DNA of 6,164 nucleotides from DASZHJ01 sp035581425 (GTDB lineage: Bacteria > Pseudomonadota > Alphaproteobacteria > ATCC43930 > CGMCC-115725). The position numbers and the translations under genes are program-made. This document shows positions 1 through 5,747 of the stretch, in pieces; position 1 is the stretch's first letter, and each line of letters starts with the position of its first letter. The notes under the pieces are model-generated. The model was not told the origin of the DNA and ran no database searches. It saw only the letters and a program-made list of their open reading frames with translations. The stretch is taken from positions 1-6,164 of the forward strand of contig DATJVP010000174.1 in NCBI GenBank assembly GCA_035581425.1, given 5' to 3'.

Positions 1-1178
1 AAGGGATGGCGCTTCACCATGCGCTCGGGGAGGCCGAGCTCCCGGCCGAGGGCGCGGACCTCGTCCTTGAACAGCTCGCGCAGCGGCTCCACGAGCTTCA
101 TGTTCATGCGCTCGGGCAAGCCGCCGACATTGTGGTGCGACTTGATGGTGACGCTGGGGCCGCCGGTGAAGCTCACGGATTCGATCACGTCGGGATAGAG
201 CGTCCCCTGCGCCAGGAACTCCGCGCCGCCGATCTTGCGTGCCTCCTCCTCGAAGACGTCGATGAAAGTCGCGCCGATGATCTTGCGCTTGCGCTCGGGA
301 TCGGTGACGCCCGCGAGCTTCTCCAGGAAGAGCGCGCCCGCCTCGCGATGCACCAGCGGGATATTGTAGTGGTCGCGAAAGAGCGTCACGACTTCCTCGC
401 CCTCGCGCTCGCGCAGCAGGCCCGTGTCGACGAAAATGCAGGCGAGCTGATCGCCGATCGCCTCGTGGATCAGCACTGCCGCCACCGCGCTGTCGACCCC
501 GCCGGAGAGGCCGCAGACGACGCGCGCACGTCCCACTTGCTTGCGCACGCGCTCCACCGCCTGCTCCTTGAAGGCTGCCATGGTCCAGTCGCCGAGGCAG
601 CCCGCGACATGGTGCGTGAAGTTCTTGAGGAGTGCCGCGCCGTGCACGGTGTGAACGACTTCCGGATGGAACATGACGCCGTAGAAGCGTCTGGTGTCGT
701 CGGCGATGACGGCGAAGGGCGCGCCCTCGCTCGTCGCCACCACCTTGAAGCCCGGCGGAAGCTGCGTCACGCGGTCGCCGTGGCTCATCCAGACCTGCTC
801 GCGGCTGCCCCTCGGCCAGAGCCCCTCCAGGAGCTTGCACTCGCCCTCGACCTCGAGGAAGGCGCGGCCGAACTCGTGATGGTCGGAAGATTCGACCTTG
901 CCGCCGAGCTGCTCCGCCATCGCCTGCTGGCCGTAGCAGATGCCGAGCACGGGAACGCCGAGCTCGAACACCTTCTGCGGTGCGCGCGGCGAGGTGCGCT
1001 CCGTCACCGAGGCCGGCCCGCCGGAGAGGATGATCGCCTTGGGACCGAATTCTACGATGCGCTCGGGAAGAACGTTAAAGGGGTGGATCTCACAGTAGAC
1101 GCCGTTCTCGCGCAGGCGCCGCGCGATGAGCTGCGTCACCTGGCTGCCGAAATCGAGAATGAGAACACGGTCGGTCAT
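1..1178 (-). CDS. guaA: GMP synthase (glutamine-hydrolysing), 3' end cut by window edge
   Basis: Converts XMP to GMP using ATP and glutamine in the cytoplasm, the last step of GMP synthesis. The first 392 residues are present, starting MTDRVLILDFGSQ, and they stop at RHP just before the expected FPGPG motif; roughly a quarter of a usual ~520-residue GuaA lies outside. The class I amidotransferase domain comes first: GGP oxyanion region at 53-55, nucleophile Cys81 in GICYGQQ, and His171 and Glu173 in MFHPEV complete the triad. The ATP-pyrophosphatase domain follows, with the P-loop GLSGGVDS at 223-230. The start matches the family N-terminus exactly. No strong Shine-Dalgarno is visible in the 13 bp between the upstream hydrolase stop and this ATG, so translation may be coupled to that gene. 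All visible catalytic residues are intact and no frameshift is seen. Identification is secure. Confidence 0.97.
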   Translation of the reverse strand, partial: MTDRVLILDFGSQVTQLIARRLRENGVYCEIHPFNVLPERIVEFGPKAIILSGGPASVTERTSPRAPQKVFELGVPVLGICYGQQAMAEQLGGKVESSDHHEFGRAFLEVEGECKLLEGLWPRGSREQVWMSHGDRVTQLPPGFKVVATSEGAPFAVIADDTRRFYGVMFHPEVVHTVHGAALLKNFTHHVAGCLGDWTMAAFKEQAVERVRKQVGRARVVCGLSGGVDSAVAAVLIHEAIGDQLACIFVDTGLLREREGEEVVTLFRDHYNIPLVHREAGALFLEKLAGVTDPERKRKIIGATFIDVFEEEARKIGGAEFLAQGTLYPDVIESVSFTGGPSVTIKSHHNVGGLPERMNMKLVEPLRELFKDEVRALGRELGLPERMVKRHP

Positions 1179-1191
1179 GTCGGGTCTGCCG

Positions 1192-2001
1192 TCAGTTCAG
1201 ATATTGCCGGAGGAAATTCACGAGCTCGATGCGGGCATCCGCAGCGGCGGCGGCATCGTAGGCGAGCTTATGCCCGACCACATAATGGACGGGCGCATCG
1301 ACGTCGAAATCGTGCACGGCGCCGGGATAGATCTTGAGCTCGAACGCTGGCGCGGCCGGAGGGATACGCGCGGCGTGCTCGCTGCAGTACTTCGCGAGCG
1401 ACCAGTCGTCGTCGGAGCCCATCAGGACCAGGATCGGCACGCGGTATTCCCGCTGCAACGTGTCCCTACAGCCGGGATAGAAGCCGACAATGGCCACGAG
1501 CTTCCCGCGCGTGGCAAGGCGCTGCTGCCACGGAATCAGGTCCGGCCAATCCGCCGCCGCCGAAAGGACAGTGCCGCCGCCATGCGAGAAGCCGACCGCG
1601 GCGATACGATCGCCCCTGATGTCGGCGCGCCCCGCAAGCACAAAGGCAGAGGCGTAGACGTCCTTCGCCCGCTCCCAGGTTGGGACCAGCCTGCCGTTGT
1701 TGCAGATGCTGGAATAGCCGCGCGCGCGGAAGCTGTCGACGATCAACGTCGCATAACCCTGCTCGCGCAGCAGCTTACCCCAGCGCTCGGAGCGCCGGCG
1801 CGCATAGGCGTCGTTCCCGCCGCAGCCGTGCAGCAGGATCACCGCGGGAAAGGGGCCGCCCCCCTCTGGTTTTTCCAGAACGGCGGCGAGGTCGATCTGT
1901 CGCCCCTCGTAGTCGACCGGAACGGTCAAGCTCTCGGCAGAGGCCGTACCCGCGGCTGCCGACAGCACGAGGAGAACGCCGGCGAGGAGACGGGCCCTCA
2001 T
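1192..2001 (-). CDS. Exported dienelactone-hydrolase-family alpha/beta hydrolase
   Basis: A 269-residue serine hydrolase of the alpha/beta fold; the substrate is unknown. Residues 1-22 look like a Sec signal peptide: Arg at 2 and 4, a Leu/Val/Ala-rich core, and a likely cleavage after ASA, which predicts a periplasmic protein. The mature part shows LLHGCGG (57-62, oxyanion-hole region), the nucleophile elbow GFSHGG with Ser139, the acid candidates Asp197-199 in GSDDDW, and His230 in GAVHDFD. Classical dienelactone hydrolases use Cys at the nucleophile position; here it is Ser, so an esterase or peptidase-like role is as likely as true dienelactone cleavage. Four cysteines (60, 100, 178, 206) could form disulfides after export. 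The ATG overlaps the rsmB stop in an ATGA junction and follows GGAGGAGG, so this start is preferred. The frame stays open far upstream inside rsmB, but that extension is a shadow. Family confident, function not. Confidence 0.88.
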   Translation of the reverse strand: MRARLLAGVLLVLSAAAGTASAESLTVPVDYEGRQIDLAAVLEKPEGGGPFPAVILLHGCGGNDAYARRRSERWGKLLREQGYATLIVDSFRARGYSSICNNGRLVPTWERAKDVYASAFVLAGRADIRGDRIAAVGFSHGGGTVLSAAADWPDLIPWQQRLATRGKLVAIVGFYPGCRDTLQREYRVPILVLMGSDDDWSLAKYCSEHAARIPPAAPAFELKIYPGAVHDFDVDAPVHYVVGHKLAYDAAAAADARIELVNFLRQYLN

Positions 2002-3356
2002 GCCTCCTCCTCTTCGTTGGATTTCGATTTCGATTTCGATTTCGGTTTCGCCTTCCGCTCCATCACCGCGACGAAGAACCCATCGGTGTGATGACGCGCG
2101 GGGGTGAGGCGCAACAGGTCGCCGTCGGTCGGCGAGGCCGTGCCGACGCTCTCGACCCAGACCTTGGCGATCGGGAGCAGCGTGAAATCCGGGTGATCCC
2201 CGAGAAAGCGCTCGATCTGCGCCTCGTTCTCCTCGCGGAGCAGCGAGCAGGTCGCGTAAACGAGCCGCCCGCCGGGCTTCACGAGGCGCTGCGCGCTCTC
2301 GAGAATGTCCGCCTGCAGCGCCACGAGCTCGGACACGTCGGTTTCCTTCAGGCGCCACTTGGCGTCGGGGTTGCGGCGCCAGGTGCCGATCCCCGTGCAG
2401 GGAGCGTCGACGAAGACGCGATCGAAGGAATGAACGTGCCGCTTCACCCATTTGTCGCGGTGGCTCGTGAGGACCATCCGCTGGACGATGCTGGCGCCCG
2501 CGCGGCGCAGGCGCTGGGTCGCGCGCTCGAGCCGGGAGGCGGATATGTCGCAGGCGATGAGATGGCCGCGGTTTCCCATCTGCGCCGCCAGGGCCAGCGT
2601 CTTGCCGCCGGCGCCCGCGCAGAAATCGACGACGCGCATTCCCGGCCGTGCATCCGCGAGGAGCGCTGCGATCTGCGAGCCCTCGTCCTGCACCTCGACG
2701 AGGCCTTGCTTGAAGACCTCGAGGGTCGCGAGCGGGATGCGCTCGCGCACGCGCAGGCCCAGCGGCGACCACGGCGTGGGCTGCGCCTTGATGTCCTGGT
2801 ATTTGAGCTCGTCGAGCGCGGTCTTGCGCTCGCCCTTCAGGAGATTGACGCGTAGATCGAGCGACGCCTCGCCGTTGAGCGCGGCCATCTCCTTGTGGAT
2901 TTCCCCGCCGAAGGCGCGCTCCAGATAGGGATGCAGCCAGTCCGGGAAATTCCCGCGCACCCAGCCCGGCATCGCCGGCACGTCGAGCGCCTCGCCCTCG
3001 AGCTCCCGCAGCATGTCGCGCTCGCGCGGATCGAGCGGCTGCGGCCGGAAGCGATCGCCGTCGCAGGCCTTGTCGATCGCCCGCGAGGTCCAGTCCTCGA
3101 CCAGCAGCAGCGCCGCGAGCGTGCGCCGACGCGCATCCGCCGGGAGCCCCTCCCCGCGCCGCGCGATCCACCAATCGAGCCCGGCGCGATGCCGCAGCAC
3201 GGCATAGATGTGCTGGGAGATCGCGCCACGGTCGCTCGAGCCCGCGAAGCGGTGCCGACGGAAATAGTTCCCGACGATGTCGTCGGCGGGCGCGCGTCCC
3301 TTGTCGATGTCCTCGAGAAGCTGGATCGCCGCAGCCACCTGCGCGCCGGGGGTCAT
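1998..3356 (-). CDS. rsmB: RsmB-type 16S rRNA (cytosine-C5) methyltransferase
   Basis: A SAM-dependent m5C RNA methyltransferase of the RsmB/NOP2/Sun family, 452 residues. RsmB proper modifies C967 of 16S rRNA (E. coli numbering); that exact target is inferred by family. The N-terminal ~160 residues resemble the NusB-like RNA-binding region (AAAIQLLEDI, then YFRRHRFAGSSDRGAI). The catalytic domain shows EVQDEGSQ (221-228), the SAM loop DFCAGAGGKT (244-253), motif IV DAPCTG (317-322, Cys320) and motif VI ATCS with catalytic Cys370; DGFFVAVMER (425-434) closes the fold. Both family cysteines are intact. The last ~16 residues are an unusual Lys-Ser repeat followed by Glu-rich sequence, encoded by a hexanucleotide repeat. 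The ATG start is forced: an in-frame TGA lies two codons upstream. No Shine-Dalgarno is visible there; a palindromic repeat abuts the start. A related m5C methyltransferase with another RNA target cannot be excluded. Confidence 0.92.
   Translation of the reverse strand: MTPGAQVAAAIQLLEDIDKGRAPADDIVGNYFRRHRFAGSSDRGAISQHIYAVLRHRAGLDWWIARRGEGLPADARRRTLAALLLVEDWTSRAIDKACDGDRFRPQPLDPRERDMLRELEGEALDVPAMPGWVRGNFPDWLHPYLERAFGGEIHKEMAALNGEASLDLRVNLLKGERKTALDELKYQDIKAQPTPWSPLGLRVRERIPLATLEVFKQGLVEVQDEGSQIAALLADARPGMRVVDFCAGAGGKTLALAAQMGNRGHLIACDISASRLERATQRLRRAGASIVQRMVLTSHRDKWVKRHVHSFDRVFVDAPCTGIGTWRRNPDAKWRLKETDVSELVALQADILESAQRLVKPGGRLVYATCSLLREENEAQIERFLGDHPDFTLLPIAKVWVESVGTASPTDGDLLRLTPARHHTDGFFVAVMERKAKPKSKSKSKSNEEEEA
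2003..2010 (-). promoter_or_regulatory. Shine-Dalgarno for the exported hydrolase, inside rsmB 3' end
   Basis: On the minus strand GGAGGAGG lies 1 base upstream of the ATG, and its first GGAGG gives a 4-base spacing. It is also the coding sequence for the Glu-rich last residues of RsmB. This strong site, together with the 4-bp ATGA overlap, fixes the hydrolase start and suggests translational coupling with rsmB. Confidence 0.75.
2020..2049. repeat. Hexanucleotide tandem repeat (GATTTC)4 plus one variant, inside rsmB 3' end
   Basis: Four perfect copies of GATTTC (2020-2043) are followed by one GGTTTC (2044-2049). On the coding strand it reads alternating AAA and TCG/TCC codons, giving KPKSKSKSKS near the RsmB C-terminus. 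The unit is six bases, so copy-number change by slippage would keep the frame and only lengthen or shorten the tail. Its AT-rich composition stands out from the surrounding GC-rich coding DNA. Confidence 0.9.
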
Positions 3357-3360
3357 GCGT

Positions 3361-3465
3361 CAGATGTCAGAGGACAGATGTCAGATACCGGAAGACGCAA
3401 GGGGAATCGCTCGAAGGTCAATCTCGCTCACCCCTTGGTATCTGGCATCTGACATCCGACATCTG
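3361..3465. repeat. Palindromic intergenic element with 29-bp imperfect inverted repeats
   Basis: The left arm is 3361-3389 and the right arm is 3437-3465. The reverse complement of the right arm matches the left at 25 of 29 positions by hand alignment. Inside, AAGGGG (3399-3404) pairs with CCCCTT (3431-3436), extending the stem past a one-sided 9-base bulge (3390-3398). The left arm contains CAGATGTCAG twice (3361-3370 and 3375-3384). The element fills nearly the whole guaB-rsmB gap, from 2 bp after the guaB stop to 4 bp before the rsmB ATG. It encodes no protein. It could be a REP-like or MITE-like dispersed repeat, a transcript-processing hairpin, or a terminator, although no T-run follows the stem on either strand. 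The structure is directly seen; its role is not known. Confidence 0.85.
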
Positions 3466-3467
3466 GT

Positions 3468-4931
3468 CTAGAATTCCTGCCGGTAATTCGGCGCTTCCCG
3501 CGTGATCGCGATGTCGTGGACGTGGCTCTCGCGGAGGCCGGAGGCGGTGATGCGGACCATGCGGCTGTTGCGTTGCATCTCCGCGATGCTGCGGTTCCCG
3601 GTGTAGCCCATCGCCGCGCGCAAGCCGCCCACGAGCTGATGGACGATGTTGCCGACCGGACCCTTGTGCGGCACGCGACCCTCCACACCCTCTGGGACGA
3701 GCTTGAGGGTGCTCGACACTTCCTCCTGGAAGTAGCGGTCGGCGGAGCCGCGAGCCATGGCGCCCACCGAGCCCATGCCGCGATAGGACTTGTAGCTCCG
3801 GCCCTGGAACAGGAAGACCTCGCCGGGGCTCTCGTCGGTGCCCGCGAAGAGCGAGCCCAGCATCGCGCAATCGGCGCCTGCCGCGATGGCCTTGGCGAGA
3901 TCGCCGGAAAACTTGATGCCGCCGTCCGCGATTGCGGGCACGTCGGATTTGCGGCACTCCTCGACCACATCCATGATCGCCGTGAGCTGCGGCACGCCGA
4001 CACCCGCGACGACGCGGGTCGTGCAGATCGAGCCCGGGCCGATCCCGACCTTAACGGCGTCGGCGCCGGCCTCGATGAGGGCGCGGGCGCCCTCGGCGGT
4101 GGCGACATTCCCGGCAACGATCTGCGTGTAGTTCGAGAGCCGCCGCACGCGGCTCACAGTCTCGATGACGCGGCTCGAATGACCGTGCGCGGTGTCCACC
4201 ACCAGCACGTCGCAGCCGGCATCGAAAAGCGCCTCGGCGCGCTCGACGCCGTCGCCTCCGGTCCCGGTCGCGGCGGCCGCGCGGAGCCGCCCGTGCTCGT
4301 CCTTGCAGGCGTTGGGAAAGCGCTGAGCCTTCTCGATGTCCTTGACCGTGATGAGCCCGATGCAGCGGTAGTTCTCGTCGACGACGATGAGCTTCTCGAT
4401 GCGGTGCTGGTGCAGGAGCCGTTTCGCCTCCTCGCGGTCGACGGTCTCACGGACCGTGACGAGGCGCTCCCGCGTCATGAGCTCCGAGACCGGCTGCCGC
4501 GCGTCGTTCGCGAAACGCACGTCGCGGTTCGTCACGATCCCCACGAGTCGTCGCGTGCCGCGCTCGACCACGGGGATCCCGGAGATGCGGTGCTCCGCCA
4601 TGAGCTGCAGCACGTCGCCGAGCGTCGCGTCGGGATGGATGGTGACGGGATTCACCACCATGCCCGCCTCGAACTTCTTGACCTTGCGCACCTCATCGGC
4701 CTGGCGTTCGACCGGCATGTTCCGGTGGATGCAACCGAGCCCGCCCGCCTGCGCCATCGCAATCGCGAGCGCGCTCTCTGTGACGGTGTCCATGGCGGCG
4801 GATATGAGGGGAATACCGAGCGTCACCTCGCGGGTGAGGCGGGTCCGCGTGTCGGTTTCGGTCGGCAGGACTGTCGAGGATGCGGGCACAAGCAGGACAT
4901 CGTCGAAGGTGAGTGCTTGACGTAGTTCCAT
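3468..4931 (-). CDS. guaB: Inosine-5'-monophosphate dehydrogenase
   Basis: Oxidises IMP to XMP with NAD+, the rate-limiting step of guanine nucleotide synthesis, in the cytoplasm and normally as a tetramer. The product is 487 residues, the standard bacterial length. The N-terminus LTFDDVLLVP and the IPLISAAMDTVTE segment are family signatures. Two CBS domains occupy about residues 92-205 (for example HRISGIPVV and HRIEKLIVV). The catalytic loop GPGSICTTR holds Cys303. DGGIKFSGD (337-344) and the GMGSVGAM loop (386-392) bind the IMP phosphate and ribose, and the mobile-flap Arg399-Tyr400 pair is present. The C-terminus is REAPNYRQEF. I chose the ATG at 4931 because it gives the family N-terminus and follows a GGGAGG; an in-frame TTG 17 codons upstream lies beyond the likely promoter. 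It is separated from guaA by two genes rather than adjacent to it. No lesion is seen. Confidence 0.98.
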   Translation of the reverse strand: MELRQALTFDDVLLVPASSTVLPTETDTRTRLTREVTLGIPLISAAMDTVTESALAIAMAQAGGLGCIHRNMPVERQADEVRKVKKFEAGMVVNPVTIHPDATLGDVLQLMAEHRISGIPVVERGTRRLVGIVTNRDVRFANDARQPVSELMTRERLVTVRETVDREEAKRLLHQHRIEKLIVVDENYRCIGLITVKDIEKAQRFPNACKDEHGRLRAAAATGTGGDGVERAEALFDAGCDVLVVDTAHGHSSRVIETVSRVRRLSNYTQIVAGNVATAEGARALIEAGADAVKVGIGPGSICTTRVVAGVGVPQLTAIMDVVEECRKSDVPAIADGGIKFSGDLAKAIAAGADCAMLGSLFAGTDESPGEVFLFQGRSYKSYRGMGSVGAMARGSADRYFQEEVSSTLKLVPEGVEGRVPHKGPVGNIVHQLVGGLRAAMGYTGNRSIAEMQRNSRMVRITASGLRESHVHDIAITREAPNYRQEF

Positions 4932-4935
4932 GCTG

Positions 4936-4941
4936 CCTCCC
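4936..4941 (-). promoter_or_regulatory. Shine-Dalgarno of guaB
   Basis: GGGAGG on the minus strand sits 4 bases upstream of the ATG at 4931. It decides between this start and the upstream in-frame TTG, in agreement with the normal 487-residue protein. Confidence 0.75.
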
Positions 4942-4959
4942 GCAAAGGGTTGGCGCCGC

Positions 4960-4988
4960 ACTATACACAATGAGAACCGCAATGGAAG
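4960..4988 (-). promoter_or_regulatory. Candidate sigma-70-type promoter of guaB
   Basis: In the 75-bp gap between rlmE and guaB, the minus strand carries TATAGT (4960-4965), a 5-of-6 match to the -10 consensus and one of few AT-rich spots locally. At 17-bp spacing the -35 position (4983-4988) reads CTTCCA, only a 3-of-6 match. Initiation about 7 bases downstream of the -10 would leave a leader of roughly 20 nucleotides, which contains the Shine-Dalgarno but has no room for a riboswitch. The -35 is weak, so activator use or simple readthrough from rlmE are alternatives. Confidence 0.4.
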
Positions 4989-5006
4989 GCGCTTGCCGCG
5001 TGGCTG

Positions 5007-5747
5007 CTATGTCGGCTCCGCAGGCGCATCGCCGCCGCGAAAGCCCTGCGCGACCACATAGACTTCCGCCGATTCGGTGCGGCTTGCCGGCGGCTTCGCG
5101 TGCCGCACGCTCTCGAAGTCTCGCTTCAAGAGCTCAAGGAGCTCGCGCTCCGCACCGCCCTGGAAGACCTTGGCGACGAAGGTGCCGCCACGCGCGAGTA
5201 TCTCCCTCGCGAAATCATAGGCGGCTTCCGCGAGCCCCATGATGCGGAGATGATCGGTGGTCGCGTGGCCGGTGCTGGGCGCGGCCATGTCGCTCAGCAC
5301 GGCATCGGCGGGTCCGCCGAGCGCGGACCTGATCGCCGTCGGGGCCTCCGGCGCGAGGAAGTCCAGATGGAGGAGCCGCGCGCCCGGGATCGGGTCCATG
5401 GAGAGGATATCGATCCCGACCACGACCCCCTTCCCTGCCTCGGCGCCGACGCGCGCGGCGGCGATCTGGGTCCAGCCGCCGGGCGCGGCGCCGAGATCGA
5501 CCACCCGCGCACCCGAACGCAGGAAGTGGAAGCGGTCGTCGAGCTGCTGCAGCTTGAAGGCTGCGCGCGAGCGGAAGCCGCGGCGCTTTGCCTCTGCAAC
5601 GTAGGGATCGTTGAGCTGGCGCTCGAGCCATTGGGTCGAGGAAGCTGTGCGCTGGCGTGCGGTGCGCACGCGAACCGTCGGCGCGCGTCCCGTGCCCGGC
5701 GAGCCGCCGCGTCTCCGCCCGCCGCCTCGACCGCCTTCTCGGGGCAT
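5007..5747 (-). CDS. rlmE: 23S rRNA (uridine-2'-O)-methyltransferase RlmE (FtsJ/RrmJ)
   Basis: SAM-dependent 2'-O-methyltransferase that in E. coli modifies U2552 in the A-loop of 23S rRNA during late 50S assembly. The protein has 246 residues. The first ~30 are Gly/Arg-rich and basic, a tail that I recall from alphaproteobacterial homologues and that may aid RNA binding. Then come WLERQLNDPYV (40-50), catalytic Lys65 in AAFKL, the SAM motif DLGAAPGGW (84-92), Asp153 in LSDMAAPSTG, Lys193 in FVAKVF, and Glu228 in SAEVYVV. The spacings between these K-D-K-E residues agree with those of the E. coli enzyme (K38, D124, K164, E199). The ATG shares one base with the stop of the upstream phosphatase gene (TGATG). 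No good Shine-Dalgarno precedes it, which points to coupled translation. All key residues are intact. Confidence 0.96.
   Translation of the reverse strand: MPREGGRGGGRRRGGSPGTGRAPTVRVRTARQRTASSTQWLERQLNDPYVAEAKRRGFRSRAAFKLQQLDDRFHFLRSGARVVDLGAAPGGWTQIAAARVGAEAGKGVVVGIDILSMDPIPGARLLHLDFLAPEAPTAIRSALGGPADAVLSDMAAPSTGHATTDHLRIMGLAEAAYDFAREILARGGTFVAKVFQGGAERELLELLKRDFESVRHAKPPASRTESAEVYVVAQGFRGGDAPAEPT

Noticed and set aside
6..1337. Long plus-strand open frame opposite guaA
   Set aside because: It is antisense to a clear GuaA with intact motifs; its His/Ala/Arg/Leu-rich translation is typical of the complement of a GC-rich gene.
2002..3174. Extension of the hydrolase frame into a 660-residue protein
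   Set aside because: The upstream part is an alternate frame of rsmB with Arg/Ala-rich low-complexity translation. The signal peptide and ribosome site place the true start at 2001.
3416..3421. TTGACC on the minus strand in the palindrome centre as a -35 box for rsmB
   Set aside because: No acceptable -10 hexamer lies 16-18 bases downstream; the only TATA-like match is too far away.
3361..3465. Palindrome as a classical intrinsic terminator
   Set aside because: The stem is long and only moderately GC-rich and no T-run follows on either strand, so it does not fit the standard form; it is kept as a repeat of unknown role.
3361..3465. Palindrome region as a small CRISPR array
   Set aside because: The arms are inverted rather than direct repeats and there are no regular spacers.
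3516..4925. 469-codon plus-strand open frame opposite guaB
   Set aside because: It mirrors guaB codon structure, has no recognisable motif, and guaB on the other strand is unambiguous.
4932..4982. Longer GuaB start at an in-frame TTG
   Set aside because: It would add 17 residues absent from the family and would overlap the likely promoter; the ATG at 4931 has a ribosome site and gives the normal length.
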